Assembly: GCA_034440635.1 (NCBI GenBank) | Contig: JAOTON010001673.1 | Location: 959,001-1,023,000, forward strand | Direction: 5' to 3' | From: Lepas anatifera | Lineage: Eukaryota; Arthropoda; Thecostraca; Lepadidae | Length of the DNA: 64,000 nt | The notes under the pieces: model-generated | The model's input: only the letters and a program-made list of their open reading frames with translations | The model's database searches: none | What the model was told of the DNA's origin: nothing | Made by a program: the position numbers and the translations under genes | Shown here: positions 22,752 through 33,424 of the stretch, piece by piece | Numbering within the stretch: position 1 is the stretch's first letter | How the letters are laid out: each line of letters starts with the position of its first letter

Positions 22752-23181
22752 GCTTTGCAACAGCATCACTATATAGTTTTTACTTAGAACATTTGTTAGC
22801 CTGACTCAGAGAAACAGTCTAATTTAGCTTCCGATTTTTAATGTCATTGAAGTTCCCTAGTGACCTTTGGACTGCTCACTTGAATATGCAGATCGCTTTA
22901 CTTAAAATTTTAAATGTGAAGTTACACTGCAAACATCTCATTTCGTATTCTGATTCTATAAGCGTTTCTTTTCGTTTTGAAATGTCGAACTCCATCATGA
23001 GAGCGCAGAGCTAGCTCCAGTATTGGGAAGCGCTCAGTCCGGGCCTATCTTCCGTAAGCTGGCATTTGGCAAATGAGGTTTGATAGCCGTGTCTGAGCGC
23101 ACATTGTAAGCTGTCATAAGCCGTGGACTATCAAGTATTGATCTCGAACAGAATCTGTAAACAATTTGTGAATGCCGAAGA
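22752..23181. other. Intergenic sequence
   Basis: Nothing recognised. Confidence 0.4.
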
Positions 23182-23465
23182 TGTGTTGGCTGAGCGCTGG
23201 TGGGTGAATGTGTTGGCTGAGTGCTGGTGGGTGAATGTGTTGGCTGAGTGCTGGTGGGTGAATGTGTTGGCTGAGTGCTGGTGGGTGAATGTGTTGGCTG
23301 AGTGCTGGTGTGATGTGTTGCTAGTGTTGGGTGAATGTGTTTAGTGCTGTGGGTATTTTTAGTGCTGGTGGTTGAATGTGTTGGCTGAGTGCTGGTGGGT
23401 GAATGTGTTGGCTGAGTGCTGGTGGGTGAATGTGTTGGCTGAGTGCTGGTGGGTGAATGTGTTGG
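23182..23465. repeat. 27-bp minisatellite
   Basis: About ten units of 27 bp with the core 'ttggctgagtgctggtgggt'. The centre (23306-23370) is degraded with deletions. The 27-bp period keeps frames open on both strands (for example a Thr/Pro/Ser/His repeat on the minus strand), which is an artefact. Confidence 0.92.
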
Positions 23466-23877
23466 ACTCTCACTAGGCACCCAGACACTGGTGGCGTCCA
23501 GTGGCCCGCGGCTGCAATTGTATTGAAGACAATTGTGACCGGTGTGATCAGCAGTCTGAAACGGACAAGTCCATAGATTCTGAGCACGGAACATTAAGCG
23601 TTCACATAGACTTAATCAAAGATGAAAGTATTGGTACGATCAACTGATAAGGGATCCTCACTTGTGATTATGGTCACAGAATTACTTGAAAAAATTGAGA
23701 AGGGAAGTAGAAGGAGGCCCGGTCTATGAGGTTGCGATTACAAACCTCACAGCAATGATTTAGGGGAGCGCCGACAAATATATTTTTCGGCTGGGGAGCA
23801 AATAATTACCTTTCACAGCCGACAAACTGGGTGCTGTTGAATTTGTTCTGCCTTTCGATGGCATAGCCTATTGCTCA

Positions 23878-24134
23878 CCAATGGCGGTTTGGGTGGCACA
23901 GTCGGTGAGCGCACGCACTCGGCTCGACTTATCACATTCTGTATGTGCAGAATGTCGTGGGTTCGGCCCACCAGAGGCAGGATTTGGTGCCCTGCCCTAG
24001 CTCGAGCGTAGTTCATTCCCTTCCCCCTCCGCCGCATGACCCTGGCAGTTGGTGTGTCGATAATGCCCCCCTTCCCCCTCCGGCGCTATATAATCTTAGC
24101 AGTTGGTGCGTCGTTAAACCCCAAAAATTATCAT
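23878..24134 (+). mobile_element. tRNA-derived SINE with duplicated 3' tail
   Basis: The tRNA-like head (GGGTGGCACAGTCGGTGAGCG, then a GTGGGTTCGGCCCACC T-arm-like block) is followed by two versions of the family tail: 'ccctggcagttggtgtgtcg' near 24040 and 'cagttggtgcgtcgttaaac' near 24100. Flanking 9-bp direct repeats TATTGCTCA (23869-23877 and 24135-24143) are consistent with a target duplication. Confidence 0.72.
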
Positions 24135-24202
24135 TATTGCTCAACGATGCTGTCTCGCCAGTACCCACTGGGATAATGCGAAACTATTACTCACCTATGT
24201 AG

Positions 24203-24302
24203 TGAAACTGAAAGACTTGGAAACTTGTAGTCAGGCTTTATCCAACATATTGATCTGGATAAGGTAATCTGGAACATACACAAGACACCATGTCAGTTCC
24301 CA
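24203..24302 (-). repeat. 3' LTR of the gypsy element
   Basis: 100 bp, TGAAACTGAAAG...CAGTTCCCA on the plus strand. It differs from the other LTR at about eight positions. Its internal neighbour is the polypurine tract. Confidence 0.9.
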
Positions 24303-24767
24303 CCTTCTCCCCATCCTGGAAAACCCCATCCTGGTAGCCAGTACAAACTCAAGCCGCTCAAATGACAAAAGTAATCCAAACAAATTTGAGACTTCGAGAG
24401 AGTGAACAAGATGTCCATTTTCCATAACATAAAAGAAAATCATGCGAACATCCACAAGTGTAATGCCTTTATCCACACTAGCGGAATGATTCAGTGAGTA
24501 TCCGGCAACATTTTTGCCAATACGGACAACGTAACTCTGAGTTCAAGCCATTTGGAAACCGCATAGTTCATACAACACTTATACAGAGATTCAGCCGTTT
24601 GACGGTATTCCGCACCCGCCTTGACCTGCGAGATACAGATGTCAGTTCACTTATCTGTTCCGACTCACCTTTCACAGAGGGAACCTCACCATTCTGTTGC
24701 ACCCCACTGCTCTGTGGCTCTGATCCATGCTCTCCGCGCTTTCCCATCACATCGTGACTGGCAACGT

Positions 24768-25448
24768 CTACCGATTCTGAATCATTCCGATTGTTAATAG
24801 ACACATCCGGAAGTTCGCCCTGCTGATGGGGAATGCCGCGTCTTGGTGAGGTGAAGTCACCCGCATACGGCGTTCCAGCGTTTCTGCGCCACCTTGACTA
24901 GGCGCCAGGTGCTGCAGCCAGACGGTACTCTCCCTCCCGGCCTGGAAACGGACGTGTGCGTAGGTAGGATTGACGTGCACCAACTCCACCTTGTCCTCTA
25001 AGGGCTCGTACTTGCTCTGGCGTGCTTGTCGCTTGTAAAACAATTTTCCTGGAGCAGTGAAACATGTCGGTATGGAGTTTCCACTGGAAGATTTTCGTTG
25101 GTAGTTAAAAAGTCGTTCATGAGGGGTGCAGTTGGTCGAGGTCGACAGAAGCGATCTTATGGAATGAAGAGCATCAGGCAGGGCAGACTCCCATTGAGCA
25201 GTAGTCATGCCCTTCGTCCTCAGAGCCAGTGACAACGTCTTGCAGATGATGTCATTGTATTGTTCTACTTGTCCGTTCCCGGCAGGGTTATATGGGGCTG
25301 ATCTGCTCGCTGTGTTTCCACAAGATGAGCAGAACGGCTTCAGATCCTCCGACATGAACGCTGCTCCTCGGTCTGAGTGTATGTAGGGGGGCATGCTGAA
25401 GATAGAGAACATATGACAGAGACACTGGATGACTGACCCAGACGTCAC
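24768..25448 (-). pseudogene. gypsy integrase, core second half and C-terminus
   Basis: Motifs: HSDRGAAFMS (second catalytic Asp), YNPAGNGQVEQYN (catalytic Glu region), then LHSIRSLL and CTPHERLFNYQR. The C-terminal chromatin/DNA-binding type segment includes YEPLEDKVELVHVNPTYAHVRF. Known: this is the D,D-35-E integrase of Ty3/gypsy elements, which inserts the cDNA. It is separated by a frame break near 25450-25515 from the first half of the core, so it is not continuous with the rest of pol. Confidence 0.88.
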
Positions 25449-25514
25449 GTCTCGACACGGGTAGGCAAACGGAAAGCGGGAATATTCATCGATTATCGTT
25501 AGTATTTTATTTTA

Positions 25515-25982
25515 TTAGAGCAACTCCCAACAGGCAGACTTGCCCATAGTGCAGTACAAGTTCAGTAGGTACCTATTCTTCGTAACTGACGGGAACGGGC
25601 CTTTAAAGTCTAAACTTAACCGTTCAACTGGTTGGGTGGCTTTGACAAGTACAACAGGATCAGGCGTGAAGAATCTGGGCTTTAGCTCTGCACACGTTGG
25701 ACATGACGATGCCATTCTTTTGACGTATTCAGTTGAGTACGGCAGGTTTCGACTGCGTATTAAGTGCACTATACGGGTGACTCCTGCATGACATAGGTCG
25801 TCACGGAGCTTCTTGAGCCCATTCCCAGTCGAGACGGAGCCACAGATTCGGGACAACGCATCCGCAGTCAAGTTCTCGGTACCGGGGCGATACACTGTCA
25901 TGTAGTGGAAGCAGGCAAGCTCCATACGCCATCGATGTATCTTCTCGTTTTTAATCTTGCTGGAGTATGTGCCGTCAAACAT
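25515..25982 (-). pseudogene. gypsy RNase H end, integrase zinc finger and core start
   Basis: It begins with the end of RNase H (MTVYRPGTENLTADALSR). The integrase HHCC finger follows: HAGVTRIVHLIRSR, then CPTCAELKP. The start of the catalytic core is VERLSLDFKGPF, with the first catalytic Asp in LDFKGP. It overlaps the upstream RT/RNase H frame only by a few bases and is in another frame, so at least one indel separates them. Confidence 0.88.
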
Positions 25983-27137
25983 GAAAGAGACCGACTTTTG
26001 GTCTGTGATGAGGGTGAACTGTCTTCCCTAAAAGGAAGTGTCTCCAGTGTTTGACCGCCTCCACGACGGCACAGGCCTCTTTTTCCACGAACGAGTGGCG
26101 TTCTTGGCAGGCAGTCGGCGTCCTCGAAAAGAACGCCACCGGGCGTCCGCCCTGGCACAGGGTAGCGGCCACAGCATGCTCCGACGCATCTGTCTCAACA
26201 GTGAAGGGCACGGTTGGATCGATGGCATCAGCTGCTGAGTTCGCGATGGCCAGTTTAAGGCCATCAAAGGCTTCCCGGGCCTGCGGGCACAGGGGAAACC
26301 TTTTCGTCTGAGCCAGCGGCTGGACTCGTTCTGAGAAGTTGGCTATCCAACGAGAGTAGTGTGCAAATATGCCCATATCCCGCCTCAAAGCTTGTGCATC
26401 CCGCGGCTCGGGTAGGTTCAGCAGGGGGCGCGGACGTTCCGGACCCGGCTTGATGGCGCCTTCACCCACTGTGTAGCCGATCATGTTGACAGACCTGGCG
26501 GAAAAAGTGCACTTGTCTCTGTTGGTGGTGAGATTGTACTTCTTGACCGCATCCCTGAATCTCTCTAGATTTCGGTCATGATCCTTCTGACTATGTCCGC
26601 ACTCAGTCACGTTGTCGATGTAGGCAAACGTGTCATCCAACTTCTCTTCTGTGATGATGTTGTCGATGATTCTCTGAAAGCTTGCCACGCCGTTGGGGAC
26701 TCCGGACGGGCCTCGGGTAAACTGGTACAGTTTCCCGTCCGCTTTGAAGCCTGTATATGGGCTCTCCGATGACTTGATCCCGATCTGATGGTATGCTGAT
26801 GTCAAGTCCAGGGGCTGCACACCTGGTACTGGGCCACCCTGCCAACCATAGCATCGATCCGTGGTAGTGGGTACGCGTCAAGCTCCGTGTACCGGTTTTT
26901 GGTTTGAGAGTAGTCGATGACCATCCTCTTCTTGTGGCTCTCGCCGTTTGTGACCAATGCTTGAGCCCGCCATGGTGACTGTCTAGGCTCAATCACTCCT
27001 TCCTTCAAAAGCCGGGAAACCTCACAGGTAATGAACTTCTGGTCTGCGGATGTGAATCTTCGCTATTTCTCAGCCACCGGCTTGCAGTCCTCCTTCAGAT
27101 TGGCGAAGAGTGATGAAGCGGTCACCCTGGCCGTTGC
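25975..27137 (-). pseudogene. gypsy reverse transcriptase and RNase H
   Basis: RT blocks in order on the minus strand: KEGVIEPRQSPWRAQ, KRMVIDYSQTKNRYT, YPLPRID, LDLTSAYHQIGI, FTRGPSGVPNGVASFQ, then AYIDNVTECG at the position of the YxDD box. RNase H begins FTVETDASEHAVAATL with its first Asp, followed by FSRTPTACQERHSFVEKEA. The second Asp of YxDD is Asn here. A frameshift near 26810 separates the first RT blocks from the rest. N-terminal RT sequence continues upstream to about 27137 with a stop in frame. Confidence 0.9.
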
Positions 27138-27982
27138 TATTCAGCAAACAGGGCTGGCTCTGTTCCACCGAATGGAATCTTCACAGTACTGTGCTGTTTC
27201 AAGAGGCTGTGACCGAGGATCACATCACAGCATAGGTTTTCGATGATCGAAAAGTTGACAGCTTCATAAAGCCTGCCTCCAGCCAACTCTATCTGAGCAG
27301 TACACGCACCGGTAACCTCAGAAGTCAGAGTCAACTCTATCCGAGCAGTACATGTACCGATAACCTCAGAAGACAGAGCCAACTCTATCTGAGCAGTACA
27401 CGCACCGGTAACCTCAGAAGTCAGAGTCAACTCTATCCGAGCAGTACATGTACCGGTAACCTCAGAAGCCAGAGCCAACTCTGTCTGAGCAGTACACGTA
27501 CCGGTAACCTCAGAAGTCAGAGCAACTCTGAGCAGTACATGTACCAGTCACCTCAGAATTCAGAGATGTTGCTGCCATAGACTCCTGTCCATTTGCTGAC
27601 TGTAGCTCCAGTTGTGCTCTTTCGCCAGGATGCTGTTGATGAAGCTTTCTAAACTTCCAGTGTCGATCAGAGCCTGGACAGTTTTACGGTTGATCGTAAT
27701 ACTGCACACAGCTTTCTCCAAGCAGTCAGGCGATGCTTCTGCTGAGACAGAGGCCAGGGTTGGTCCTGAGCGTGCAGCAGCAGCAGGACGTGCGGACCTG
27801 CAGGCTTTCGCCAAGTGTTCTTTCTTGCAACGGTGGCCGCATATTACTTCCTTCGCGGGACACTTGTCTCGCGGGTGTCGGCTGTTCCCGCAGAAGTAGC
27901 ATCTTGATGTGATGTTACTAGCAGCTGCTAGCAGAGCGAGGCTGCCAATCAGAGAAGGCTGCCAAGCTCTTCTCCCGCACAA
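27137..27982 (-). pseudogene. gypsy nucleocapsid zinc knuckle and aspartic protease
   Basis: The 5' part has two cysteine/histidine clusters: CYFCGNSRHPRDKC (a CCHC knuckle, C-x2-C-x4-H-x4-C) and CGHRCKKEHLAKAC. A protease follows with the active-site motif LIDTGS. The protease C-terminal half (YEAVNFSIIENLCCDVILG, then HSTVKIPFGG) is found at 27137-27290. Between the two halves an in-frame 48-bp minisatellite is inserted. Frame breaks lie at about 27560 and 27480. Confidence 0.86.
27285..27545. repeat. 48-bp minisatellite inside gypsy protease region
   Basis: Five to six units of 48 bp, alternating between two variants so that a 96-bp higher-order period is seen. 48 bp is 16 codons, and the protease frame is kept through the first four units on the minus strand (TGACTAQIELA/TGTCTARIELT versions). 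The unit is derived from the protease's own sequence next to the segment before YEAVNF. Confidence 0.9.
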
Positions 27983-28005
27983 TCAGATGCGGGCGGCTGC
28001 TGGTG

Positions 28006-28578
28006 TTAGATCAGGACGTACACTAGCTGCTGTTGGATGACTGAAAGACTCAGAATGCTTCTGAACCATATATAACGTCTGTGCCTTTTCAAACGCCGTT
28101 GTAGGTCAAGTGAGTGATTTTCAAGAAGCCGTTGTCGGGTGTGAGATGACGGACGATAGCCCGTTGATAAAGGCGTCCCTGATGTACTTATATCAATACT
28201 GCACTGCGGTGTCATCCTTGAAGTTGCACTCTTTGACCAGGAGTTTGAGCGCTTGCAGATACTTGTCAAGGTTTCCCCGTGCTCTTGCCGCCTGGTTGCC
28301 AAAACGTGGCCGGCAAATATTTCATTCCTGGGTTTGGTGTAGAGCGCGTTGAGGGCCTTGATGGCTTTATCATATAAGGCACATTCACTAATGTGTCTCA
28401 TAGATGCTAGGCGCAATGTAGTTGATCAGAAGCTTCAACTTGTGTGCTGCAGTGGCAGGGTGGTTGGCCAGCTCGTCCATGAAGTTGCTGAAAGTTGGGG
28501 CCAGTGTAGCCATTGCTGGGACGAGTTGGGCTCGTCTGGTTCCGTGTCAAACCGTTCTGGCCGCAGAAACTTATACAT
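28006..28578 (-). pseudogene. gypsy gag, frameshifted
   Basis: On the minus strand an ATG at 28578 starts MYKFLRPERFD, as in gag proteins of this kind of gypsy element. It is followed, after a frame change, by FSNFMDELANHPATAA and IAPSIYE. In another frame come KAIKALNALYTKPRNEIFAGHVLATRRQ and HGETL. At least three frames are used. Gag forms the particle that packages the RNA; this copy cannot make it. Confidence 0.82.
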
Positions 28579-28599
28579 ACTATGTTGAATGAATTGAAG

Positions 28600-28699
28600 T
28601 GAAACTGAAAGACTTGAAAACCTGTAATCAGGCTTTATTTAACATAGTGATCTGGATTAGGTAATCTGGAACATACACAAGACACCGTGTCAGTTCCCA
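28600..28699 (-). repeat. 5' LTR of the gypsy element
   Basis: 100 bp matching the other LTR. The true outer edge could be two bases further (to 28701, giving a TGTGGG start on the minus strand). No clear tRNA primer-binding TGG motif is seen at its inner edge. Confidence 0.88.
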
Positions 28700-28701
28700 C
28701 A

Positions 28702-30008
28702 ACCTATGTAGTATAGCCAGTACTCACTGGGATAATGCGAACCGCCTGTCCATGCGGGAATGTCTTTATTTCGTTTTGGGCGCCTCAATAATTATTCCAG
28801 GAATTATTTATTGTTTCAAAATTTTTTACGTTCACAATCGTAGATGGTGTGCTGTCATGATTCCATCGCAAAAAGCCGCCTCAAACACATTCGGGATCAA
28901 TCCCATTGAGACGATGTTTATTAGGTCCATATCCTGTGGAGGGAATCCTCTCACTGCAGCTGGATGCTGAGTGGCTCGCCAACCACTCAGCACCGCGTCT
29001 CCGCCTCATCTCTTCAGCTCCGACGCTGCCGTCAGCTGGCCGGCAGTGCTCTCCAAGCCTTGGCACCTGCGCCAACCAATCGGCTCCTCAATTTGTGACA
29101 GCACGTATATAGAGACTTTGTCAAACGGCGGCGGCGGATCCGTGCCGGTCGACGGCAGCTGCCACGCCGTCGCAGACGACGCACGTGCACCGCGGACGGC
29201 GCCACCCCGCCGCGACGTCAGCGGCTAGTTACTGCTGGCAACAAAGTACCGGCTAGCGCCCTTGCTGCCGCCGTTTTTGTGTTGCCGCTTTATTGATTAG
29301 AACCGTCTATTAATGCGAGATTTGAGTAAGACATGAGCGGTAGGTGGTGTGTACATTGGGGATTTTGTTCCCACTCGAGGGATTGTAGTAAAGCATGTAC
29401 TGCTTTCTGCCTTCTCTCAATGAGCTAAGCGGGTTGAATCTGGAAATCAGGCCAGAAGAACGATTTAAACATGAGTTCATTCCGCTCTTGCCATCCCGTT
29501 TGTTGTTTGTCTGATTTCAGACCATTCGTTGGATCTCCATGTTCCATTCAATTGGTGTTACTTTTGGTTCTTACTTTCCACCGAAGATCCGTTTTCGGTA
29601 GATTCGAAGGCATACGCCACCAGTTTTCTGCGCACTATGTTTCCGTGCTATAAACATATAATCCATCAACTATATCTTCCTGTCATGAGTGGAAATCCCG
29701 GGGGGGGTTTGAGGGTCAGGACCCCCTTGATTTTGGGTTCCCATAGGCTTTGTATGGGGCTTGCATTGCCGTGCCAGCGTTAACCCACCCGGTACCCTCC
29801 CCCTGGATCGAGAACAGATCTCCAGCCAAGCTTCCAGTACTATTTTAGCATTGTGTTTTCTTTAGTACTCACTGTTTATGAAAAATATCACTCCACATCA
29901 GCCACTTGGGGCGTGGAATTCCATATTTTCGCGTCGCCTGCAGCCGCCACTCATATTTCGCAGGGTGTGGGCGAGACTTGACGCTTTCACAAATCGCCCA
30001 GCTGCTGC
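28702..30008. other. Intergenic sequence, GC-rich in part
   Basis: No gene recognised. A small hairpin CTGAGTGG/CCACTCAG lies at 28968-28991, and 29120-29230 is CpG-rich. Open frames lack family signatures. Confidence 0.4.
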
Positions 30009-30016
30009 GGCGCAGC

Positions 30017-30327
30017 CAGGGGCGGACGCAAGCTCGAGTGTTGGGGGGCCAAACCCATGTCTGCCTCTCCTGGGGGGGGGGTGGAACTTGCGATTTGGAT
30101 GCTCAACATACCTAGTATAAGCTACCTCCCCAAGTACATGACCGCTCTCCTGGAGGGGAGGGGGGGTGGAAACGACGAAGATTTAATTGCTCGACAGACT
30201 TAGTGTAAACACCTTTTTTGAAAAAAATTTATCCGGCCTTTGGGGGGCAAAAGATAGTTTGGCCCCTCTCCCTCCAGCGCTTTTTGGGGGCATGTCCGGA
30301 ATGGCCTTCCCTCTGCGTCCGCCAATG
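30017..30327. mobile_element. hAT-type MITE (311 bp)
   Basis: It starts CAGGGGCGGACGCAAG and ends CTGCGTCCGCCAATG, sharing the inverted core GGCGGACGCA/TGCGTCCGCC. A perfect 8-bp direct repeat GGCGCAGC flanks it (30009-30016 and 30328-30335), the target duplication length of hAT elements. No transposase. A diverged relative lies inverted at 14429-14760. Confidence 0.85.
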
Positions 30328-30335
30328 GGCGCAGC

Positions 30336-30865
30336 GTCGGCCAGCACGACGTGTTTTCCGGCACGTGCCGGCCGCTGAAGCGGCGGCGCCCTCGCCATCA
30401 CCCCTCCCCTCGCCTCCAGTGGAGCGGCGCCCAACCCCTCGTCTCCTGTGCCGGGGAATTAATCGCGCCACCGAAAACAGCCGCTCCCGCCCTGAATAAG
30501 GCGCCTCCAGTGAACCGGCAAGGAGGAGGGGGGGCACCCCAGAGACTTCCATCACAGGGAGGTAGCTGTAACTCCGACCGCATACCAACCGGGCGTCTCC
30601 CACTGGCCCGCCAGCGTCGCTGCCGCTGCCTAATCACGCCGAGTCACCGGCCACGCCGCGGCATTTCAGATGAGCCCGCCGGCGGCGGCCGCGCGCCATT
30701 CTCATTCGGATTGAATTCGGCGCAGGATTGCGGCGCGGCGGGGTAATCTGGTCGGTCGTGTAATAACTGTTCGGTCGCCGTATTGTAGCGGAGTCTGTGG
30801 CTGGAATTCGTGAGCTTTTACGTGCTCAATATTCCATCTGGAAATGGGACATAACGTTGCATATA
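30336..30865. other. GC-rich intergenic sequence
   Basis: CpG-rich with many overlapping short open frames on both strands. No domain or promoter motif that I can support. Confidence 0.4.
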
Positions 30866-31022
30866 AGGCAATGGCGGATCCAGGACTTCATTTGGGGGAG
30901 CTAGGGGTCCGAGCGGATCCAGGACTTCATTGGGGGAGCTAGGGGTCCGGCGGCCAGACTTCATTGGGGGAGCTAGGGGGTCCGAGCGGATCCAGGACTT
31001 CATTGGGGGAGCTAGGGGATCC
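30866..31022. repeat. 38-bp tandem repeat, ~4 units
   Basis: Four units, one truncated, carry 'ggatccaggacttcat' then 'tgggggagctaggggtccg'. The leading GGCGGATCCAGG resembles the ends of the hAT-like elements at 49244 and 62292, so the array may have grown from such an end. Confidence 0.88.
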
Positions 31023-31143
31023 GAGCCTCGCCGCCTTTGCCTCGGAAAAGCCTTTGGCTATGCATTTACTGTAGTTTCTCTGACGTTTCGGGCAGGGCGA
31101 GGGCTTGAGCCCCGTAGCCCCCGCGCTCACCGCTGATTTAGGT

Positions 31144-31166
31144 TAGACAGACAGACAGACAGACAT
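31144..31166. repeat. (GACA)n microsatellite
   Basis: Five to six GACA units. The same motif appears at 54140-54162 inside the hAT relic. Confidence 0.9.
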
Positions 31167-32340
31167 ATATTTTTTCAATACACGTTATGCAACACATAGC
31201 ATAAACAGGCGATTGGCACAAAGTGCAATATATGCACTTATTACGGTACCTTTCGCGTTGTCTACTCTTTTATACTCATATGTTCGCCGCCAAGGGAGCC
31301 CCATGCCATCCCGACCAGCAGCTCAGACAAGTGCCAAATGGGTTTTATTAATCTAGGATCGCCAACCCGCCATGCCGCACCACCACCGCCACCAACACCA
31401 CCACCAGCACCGCCACCAGCATGCCCCAAACGCGCGTTATCCGCTCTGTGAACTCTGTGAAATTTATGCGTAACCTGATAATGCAGATTGAACCTGCGAT
31501 GCATGATTGGGACAGCCTGTTTTATGAACATTCGATGCCGTCCCCTGAAATGTCGCTTCGCATGCGCCCCTCCCCTCCCCCAGGATGCAAGTATCGAGGC
31601 CCCGCGATGGGATTTTGCGCCCCCTGATAGGGTTTTCCGCCCAAAAGTGGCGGAACTTTTTTCGGAACTATTTTGGCATCAAACTTTTTGCCTGATCTTG
31701 AAATCAGCTGGAGGCATCACACGATTTGACAAGCTGTTGTTAAATTGCCTGCTAGGAGAAACGACTCTTTAGGATTCCATTCGCCAGAAATCGCAAGTTA
31801 TTTCTCGCCTTTTCCTAATGCACATATGGTGGAGGATGATACATCGACCAAGTGCGAAAAACTGGCACAGAATACCCCACTGTTGTCACACCGATGTAAT
31901 CTTTTGATTGAGATGACTCCAGAAAAAAACCTTGTTTGCAAGCCATTCGCTAGTTGATGAGATAAAATGCCTTTGACAGGGCTTAGACTGCAGGCACCCG
32001 ACACACCACTAGGTCTTCGTGTGAGATGAAACAACCAACTTCAGAGCTGGAAGGACCGGATCAGTGTTTTGTTAATAAGCCGTTGAAAGAGTCCCTAATG
32101 TTTGTTCCCTTGAAGCTGCTTTGCTCGTACCCCGTGACCCTTGGGAGTGGACAGATGTGGCACGAACAACCTCACTGCTCTTGGCAGTCTTCACACGCAT
32201 ATTTCCCAAGGGCACACTCCGTCGGTCTGTAGTGCCGAAGCCCCCTGAGCAGAGCAGCGCTGCCGACCCCACCGGGAGAGCAGGGCCGCTGCCCCCATGG
32301 GTGTCTGACGACGTTCGTCCGTGCGTCATCATTAACGGCC
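31167..32340. other. Intergenic sequence
   Basis: Nothing recognised. A short (CCACCACCG)-like stretch lies at 31378-31420. Confidence 0.4.
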
Positions 32341-33424
32341 GCCTGGGGCCGTGCCGGGATTATCACTGACTCAGCAGCTGCCGCCTGAGGCCGTGCCGGG
32401 ATTATCACTGACTCAGCAGCGGGCGCCTGGGGCCGTGCCGGGATTATCACTAACTCAGCAGCTGCCGCCTGGGGGCGTGCCGGGATTATCACTGACTCAG
32501 CAGCGGCCGCCTGAGGTGCCGGGATTATCACTGACTCAGCAGCGGCCGCCTGAGGCCGTGCCGGGATTATCACTGACTCAGCAGCGGCCGCCTGGGGCCG
32601 TGCCGGGATTATCACTGACTCAGCAGCGGCCGCCTGGGGCCGTGCCGGGATTATCACTGACTCAGCAGCTGCCGCCTGGGGCCGTGCCGGGATTATCACT
32701 GACTCAGCAGCGGCCGCCTGGGGCCGTCCGGGATTATCACTGACTCAGCAGCTGCCGCCTGGGGCCGTGCCGGGATTATCACTGACTCAGCAGCGGCCGC
32801 CTGGGGCCGTGCCGGGATTATCACTGACTCAGCAGCTGCCGCCTGGGGCCGTGCCGGGATTATCACTGACTCAGCAGCGGCCGCCTGGGGCCGTGCCGGG
32901 ATTATCACTGACTCGCAGCGGCCGCCTGGGGCGTGCCGGGATTATCACTGACTCAGCAGCGGTCACCTGAGGACGTGCCGGGATTATCACTGACTCAGCA
33001 GCTGCCGCCTGGGGCCGTGCCGGGATTATCACTGACTCAGCAGCGGCCGCCTGAGGCTGTGCCGGGATTATCACTGACTCAGCAGCGGCCGCCTGAGGCT
33101 GTGCCGGGATTATCACTGACTCAGCAGCGGCCGCCTGGGGCTGTGCTGGGATTATCACTGACTCAGCAGCGGCCGCCTGGGGCCGTGCCAGGATTATCAC
33201 TGACTCAGCAGCGGCAGCCTGGGGCCGTGCCGGGATTATCACTGACTCAGCAGCGGTCACCTGAGGCCGTGCCGGGATTATCACTGACTCAGCAGCTGCC
33301 GCCTGGGGCCGTGCTGGGATTATCACTGACTCAGCAGCGGCCGCCTGGGGCTGTGCCGGGATTATCACTGACTCAGCAGCGGCCGCCTGGGGTGTGCCGG
33401 GACTATCACTGACTCAGCAGCGGC
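32341..33424. repeat. 42-bp minisatellite with NF-E2/MARE-like site in each unit
   Basis: About 26 units of 42 bp. Each has 'gtgccgggattatcactgac', then TCAGCAGC, then a GGCCGCCTGGGG-type segment. All but two units keep TGACTCAGC intact (the exceptions are near 32450 and 32907). The unit is 14 codons long, so open frames run on both strands, but units with 1-5-nt deletions (near 32515, 32725, 32910 and 32930) break them. Coding is therefore unlikely. Confidence 0.95.

Larger units (their letters stand above)
24203..28699 (-). mobile_element. Ty3/gypsy LTR retrotransposon, ~4.5 kb, degenerate
   Basis: Two 100-bp direct terminal repeats (24203-24302 and 28600-28699, about 92% identical by eye) enclose gag, nucleocapsid/protease, reverse transcriptase, RNase H and integrase regions in that order on the minus strand. 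The inner edge of the 3' LTR has a purine-rich tract (GGATGGGGAGAAGG, minus strand). ACCTATGTAG occurs next to both outer edges, so the target duplication is inside that 10-bp match. The insertion site itself lay between two copies of 'gccagtacycactgggataa'. Every coding region has frame breaks. Confidence 0.93.

Noticed and set aside
32172..33412. Repeated 14-residue peptides on both strands of the 42-bp array
   Set aside because: Deletions of 1-5 nt in several units break both frames and there is no start, signal or non-repeat domain.
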